From assembly GCF_017876405.1 (NCBI RefSeq), contig NZ_JAGINW010000001.1, forward strand, positions 6,895,203-6,959,202: a DNA stretch of 64,000 nucleotides, written 5' to 3'. A program made the position numbers and the translations under genes. The DNA comes from Kibdelosporangium banguiense. GTDB lineage: Bacteria > Actinomycetota > Actinomycetes > Mycobacteriales > Pseudonocardiaceae. Below are positions 61,219 to 64,000 of this stretch, one piece after another. A model generated the notes under the pieces. It saw only the letters and a list, made by a program, of their open reading frames with translations, ran no database searches and was not told the DNA's origin. The stretch's first letter is position 1; every line of letters begins with the position of its first letter.

Positions 61219-61808
61219 GCGCTTGGCGTCCCGTCGGCCTCGATTCGTGGGAATCCGCGCCAGCTCGCGTGCACCGGCCGCGCGTCGGCTGGGGCGTCTT
61301 CCCGGATCGTCGCGACAAACGGCCTGATCAGGGCGTCGATCGCGGCGGAGAGTTCTTCCAGTTCGGCCGCAGTGACCTTCAAGGCGTAGGTGTTCATGCC
61401 GGAGACGTGCTGCCATTCCGGTTCGAGCACCTCGATGCTGTCCACAAAACGCTGGGTCAGCAGCTGGTCGTTGGCAACGCTGGTGCCCATCGTGGCGAGA
61501 TGGGCGGCTTTCGTGGCGGGATCGCCGGTGAAGTCGCCGAAGTCGAGCCCAACCTGAGTGGCGCGCCACGGTTTGTCACGGCTATTGGCGCCATCCACGC
61601 GTTCGACCAGACCCCACGAGCCAAGCTGCCGCAGATGCCAGCTGCAGTTCGAGGCAGTCGAGCCGACGGCCGTCGCGCACTCGCTGGCCGTACGAGGCCC
61701 GACCGACATGAGGTACGTCAGCAGCTCAGAGCGCAGGGGATGAGCCAGCGCACGCATCAGCTCGACATCGCGCACTCGCATCCGTGCAGGCAGCTCAGCC
61801 ATCGGCAT
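61215..61808 (-). CDS. ArsR-family regulator
   Basis: 197 residues. Winged helix RALAHPLRSELLTYLMSVGP with TASECATAVGSTASNCSWHLRQL; the C-terminal half has no metal-cysteine cluster, so it is not an obvious metal sensor. Starts at ATG 61808 or 61802. A tandem palindromic operator lies 8 bp upstream. Predicted to repress itself and the MFS exporter. Confidence 0.85.
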   Translation of the reverse strand: MPMAELPARMRVRDVELMRALAHPLRSELLTYLMSVGPRTASECATAVGSTASNCSWHLRQLGSWGLVERVDGANSRDKPWRATQVGLDFGDFTGDPATKAAHLATMGTSVANDQLLTQRFVDSIEVLEPEWQHVSGMNTYALKVTAAELEELSAAIDALIRPFVATIREDAPADARPVHASWRGFPRIEADGTPSA

Positions 61809-61815
61809 CCCATCT

Positions 61816-61843
61816 GAAAGAGTTCTTTCGAAAGGATGCTTTC
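61816..61843. promoter_or_regulatory. Tandem operator for the ArsR gene
   Basis: GAAAG-agtt-CTTTC (61816-61829) and GAAAG-gatg-CTTTC (61830-61843) are two adjacent 14-bp palindromes of the same design, directly before the ArsR start. Two regulator dimers could bind side by side and block the start site. Confidence 0.7.
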
Positions 61844-61910
61844 AAATCTGCGGGCTGTCAAGGTGCTGGGGTTCAGAGACCGTGCTCAGGCTGCACCTCA
61901 CCGACGGCGG

Positions 61911-62234
61911 TCAGGGAACGCCTAGAAGGCGCAGGCCGGCGGCGGTGGCCGCGGCGGCGATCACGACGACGACAAAAGGTGCCTTGCGCCAGGCGAGGAC
62001 GCCGCCGACCAGCACACCGGCGGGCCGGGCGAATCCGGCGAACTCCTGGTTGTCGATCAACGCCGAGGTGGCGACCAGAGCCGAGAAGAGCACGGCCACG
62101 CCGACCATCATGAGCTTCTCGACTCGTGGTGAGAGCTCCACACGGGAACGCAGCACGGGCCCTGCGATACGGAACGCGAACGTGCCCACGGCGAGGATCA
62201 GCACGGCGCCGATCAGGGCCAATGGGGAAATCAT
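61911..62234 (-). CDS. azlD: AzlD-family membrane protein
   Basis: 107 residues, three to four spans (LALIGAVLILAVGTFAFRIAG; GVLVGGVLAWRKAPFVVVV). The small partner of AzlC in branched-chain amino-acid export. ATG overlaps the azlC stop by 4 bp. Confidence 0.85.
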   Translation of the reverse strand: MISPLALIGAVLILAVGTFAFRIAGPVLRSRVELSPRVEKLMMVGVAVLFSALVATSALIDNQEFAGFARPAGVLVGGVLAWRKAPFVVVVIAAAATAAGLRLLGVP

Positions 62235-62917
62235 GCGGCCACTTTCCCGGCGAATCGGTCACCGCCGAGGCTGGCCAGCACGCCGACCAACGCAAGCAAC
62301 ACAGGCATACCGGCGGTCAGGAAGGGTGATGTCGCCAGTGCGACGACGACGCCTGTGGCCGCGGCACGACGGGTGGGGCCGTTGTCCAACGAAGGCAAGA
62401 GGAGTGCGAGCAATACGGCGGGGAAGGCCGCATCCAGTCCGAAAGCGTTGGTGTCGCTGATGATCGTGCCGCCGAAGGCGCCTATCAGCGTGCCGATGTT
62501 CCAGCATACGAACAGGCCGATCGAGCATGCCCAGTAGGCCGCGCGACGCTGTGTGGGATCGCGCTGCGACAGCGTGAACGCCGCGCTCTCGTCGGTGATC
62601 ACGTGGCTGCCGATCCGTCGCCAGCCGGTGGCATGGACGTCGCCGATGGCGAAGCCCAGGGGGAGCATCCGGGTGTTGACCAGCAGGCCTGCCACCACGG
62701 CCGCGATCAGGCTGCCGCCGGAGACGACGATCGCGACGAACATGAACTGGGCGGCGCCTGCGAACACCACCACGGACATCAGCATCGGCAACCACACCGG
62801 CAGGCCTGAGCTGACGGTGATGGCCCCGAAGGACATCCCGACGAACGCGCAGGCCGCCACCACCAGCGCGATGTCCCGCGCCAGTTCGGGGTCCAGGGTT
62901 CTCCATATCGAACGCAT
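62231..62917 (-). CDS. azlC: AzlC-family permease
   Basis: 228 residues with about six spans (GAITVSSGLPVWLPMLMS; FAGAAQFMFVAIV; GHSHVITDE-like segment SHVITDESAAFTLSQ), the family hallmark. Exports branched-chain amino acids with AzlD. ATG 62917 is used over TTG 62920. Divergent from an XRE-cupin regulator across 67 bp holding a CAAACCGTTTG near-palindrome (62941-62951). Confidence 0.88.
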   Translation of the reverse strand: MRSIWRTLDPELARDIALVVAACAFVGMSFGAITVSSGLPVWLPMLMSVVVFAGAAQFMFVAIVVSGGSLIAAVVAGLLVNTRMLPLGFAIGDVHATGWRRIGSHVITDESAAFTLSQRDPTQRRAAYWACSIGLFVCWNIGTLIGAFGGTIISDTNAFGLDAAFPAVLLALLLPSLDNGPTRRAAATGVVVALATSPFLTAGMPVLLALVGVLASLGGDRFAGKVAA

Positions 62918-62984
62918 CAACCGCTATGCTGAACGCAAGGCAAACCGTTTGTCAAGACGAACGCACCGACCGATGGAGCGAACG

Positions 62985-63554
62985 ATGCCCGCCAGTAACC
63001 CCGCCCAGCTCTCGGTGATCTCCGTGATCGCCGCGTCCCTGCAGCGTGAACGCCGCCGCGCCGGACTCTCGCTGGCCGAGGTCGCGCGCCGGGCCGGAAT
63101 CGCCAAGTCCACGCTGTCCCAGCTGGAATCCGGCACCGGCAATCCGAGCGTGGAGACCCTCTGGGCGCTGTGCGTGACCCTGGATGTGCCGTTCGCCCAA
63201 CTGGTCGAGCCGCCGAAGCCGAGAGTGCAGGTGATCCGGGCCGACGAAGGACCGGTGTTCGCCGCCGAGCACTCCGACTACATCGCGAAAGTGCTGTCGG
63301 CCTGTCCGCCGAACGCGCGCCGGGACCTCTACCTGATCACCGCGCAGCCAGGTGCGCCACGCGCATCGGAGCCGCACCGCCCGGGGACGGTCGAGCATGT
63401 CGTGCTCAGCCGCGGTCGTGCGCTCATCGGCCTGACCGAAGAGCCGGTGGAGGTCCACCCCGGTGACTACATCGGCTATCCGGCCGACGTCCCGCACATC
63501 TTCAAGGCCCTGGAACCCGACACCGCGGCGGTCCTGGTCTCCGAGCACGTCTAG
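62985..63554 (+). CDS. XRE-family regulator with cupin domain
   Basis: 189 residues: HTH (RRAGLSLAEVARRAGIAKST, LSQLESGTGNPSVETLW, residues 20-60) and a C-terminal cupin (PHRPGTVEHVVLSRG; VEVHPGDYIGYPADVPHIF). GGAG lies 6 bp before ATG 62985. Such regulators control adjacent amino-acid transport; azlCD is the likely target, with an amino acid or related ligand in the cupin. Confidence 0.9.
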   Translation: MPASNPAQLSVISVIAASLQRERRRAGLSLAEVARRAGIAKSTLSQLESGTGNPSVETLWALCVTLDVPFAQLVEPPKPRVQVIRADEGPVFAAEHSDYIAKVLSACPPNARRDLYLITAQPGAPRASEPHRPGTVEHVVLSRGRALIGLTEEPVEVHPGDYIGYPADVPHIFKALEPDTAAVLVSEHV

Positions 63555-63562
63555 TTTGCCGA

Positions 63563-64000
63563 TTGGGCCGATCGGGCATTCCTGGCGAGTGGACATTAGG
63601 AGTTGAAGAGGAGTTCTTCCTCGTCGACGGCACGGGGCGGTTGGTGCCGCGCGCGCCCGAGGCGCTGGGTGAGACCGAGGACCCGGACGCGGACCTGAAG
63701 CCCGAACTGTTGCGCTACCAGGTGGAATCAGCCACGGGCGTGTGCCGTGACGCGCACGATCTGCACCGGGAACTGACTGATCTGCGCAACCAGCTAGCGC
63801 TTGGCGCCGCGCGGCAGGACGCCAGGCTGGCCGCGTCCGGAACTGTCGTGCACGCCCAGAATGGCGACGCGCTGATCGGGCCTGGCAGCCGCTATCACCA
63901 GATCGCCGAGCACTTCGGCCAGCTTGTTGTCGGTGGCCTGGTCTGCGGCTGTCACGTCCATGTCGGTGTGGACGACCGCGCGGTTGCCCTGAAGGTCTCC
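63563..64000 (+). CDS. Carboxylate-amine ligase, YbdK/GCS2-like (partial)
   Basis: 146 codons before the window ends. TLGVEEEFFLVDGTGRLVPR is the N-terminal signature of GCS2/YbdK glutamate-cysteine-ligase-like enzymes; CGCHVHVGVDDR comes later. TTG 63563 is the most likely start, 8 bp after the previous stop. A TTA leucine codon at 63596 lies near the start. Relatives join glutamate or another acid to an amine; the substrate is not known. Confidence 0.85.
   Translation, partial: MGRSGIPGEWTLGVEEEFFLVDGTGRLVPRAPEALGETEDPDADLKPELLRYQVESATGVCRDAHDLHRELTDLRNQLALGAARQDARLAASGTVVHAQNGDALIGPGSRYHQIAEHFGQLVVGGLVCGCHVHVGVDDRAVALKVS

Overview
This window is high-GC actinobacterial DNA: strong G/C bias at third codon positions, many GTG/TTG starts, 4-bp and other start/stop overlaps, and abundant ECF sigma, PucR, SARP and roadblock-type regulators. 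Family content fits a filamentous actinomycete, most plausibly of the Pseudonocardiaceae or a relative. That assignment is inference; no rRNA is present to test it. No complete insertion sequence, integrase or CRISPR array was seen.

Layout. (1) 0.1-6.4 kb: mmuM, then an operon of an adenylating enzyme, a six-span membrane flavoprotein and a crotonase, followed by an ECF sigma/anti-sigma pair. The first two genes look like a split version of the fungal TmpL protein. A Tat-exported polysaccharide-lyase-like protein follows. (2) 6.5-27.7 kb: a lipid locus. A FadD32-like fatty acyl-AMP ligase and a Pks13-like synthase (ACP-KS-AT-DH-KR-ACP-degenerate carrier-TE) sit with an MmpL-type exporter, two antigen-85-fold esterases, a cutinase, a secreted hydrolase, two MFS exporters, an acyl-CoA ligase and two PucR regulators. 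The set parallels the mycolate assembly/export kit, but with the ketoreductase built into the synthase. (3) 27.7-33.3 kb: a large SARP-AAA regulator divergent from a flavin oxidoreductase across 11-bp SARP-like repeats, then a pair of roadblock proteins. (4) 33.7-38.0 kb: a TPR-CHAT protease convergent with a membrane protein and a small protein, matching the CATRA conflict-system layout. (5) 38.0-48.6 kb: DGPF protein/ECF42 sigma pair, TetR/ABC exporter with a perfect operator, Lrp/PLP-lyase pair, methyltransferase, kinase-like protein, LigD polymerase domain, and a nucleotidyltransferase-BON-phosphoesterase trio. (6) 48.6-50.0 kb: a deletion scar where two divergent genes have both lost their 5' ends. 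(7) 50.0-58.8 kb: a compact selenocysteine island: tRNA-Sec, selA, selB, a formate dehydrogenase with an in-frame UGA and a SECIS-like hairpin, its Fe-S and membrane subunits, and divergent selD. (8) 58.8-64.0 kb: HxlR/SDR pair, ArsR/MFS pair with a tandem operator, azlCD with an XRE-cupin regulator, and the start of a YbdK-type carboxylate-amine ligase cut by the window end.

How it works together: most modules are regulator plus target. The sigma pairs carry candidate self-recognised promoters. The selenium island is self-contained, with everything needed to make its own selenoprotein formate dehydrogenase except the general molybdenum-cofactor machinery, which is not in the window. Family names come from motif recognition by eye; no database search was run.
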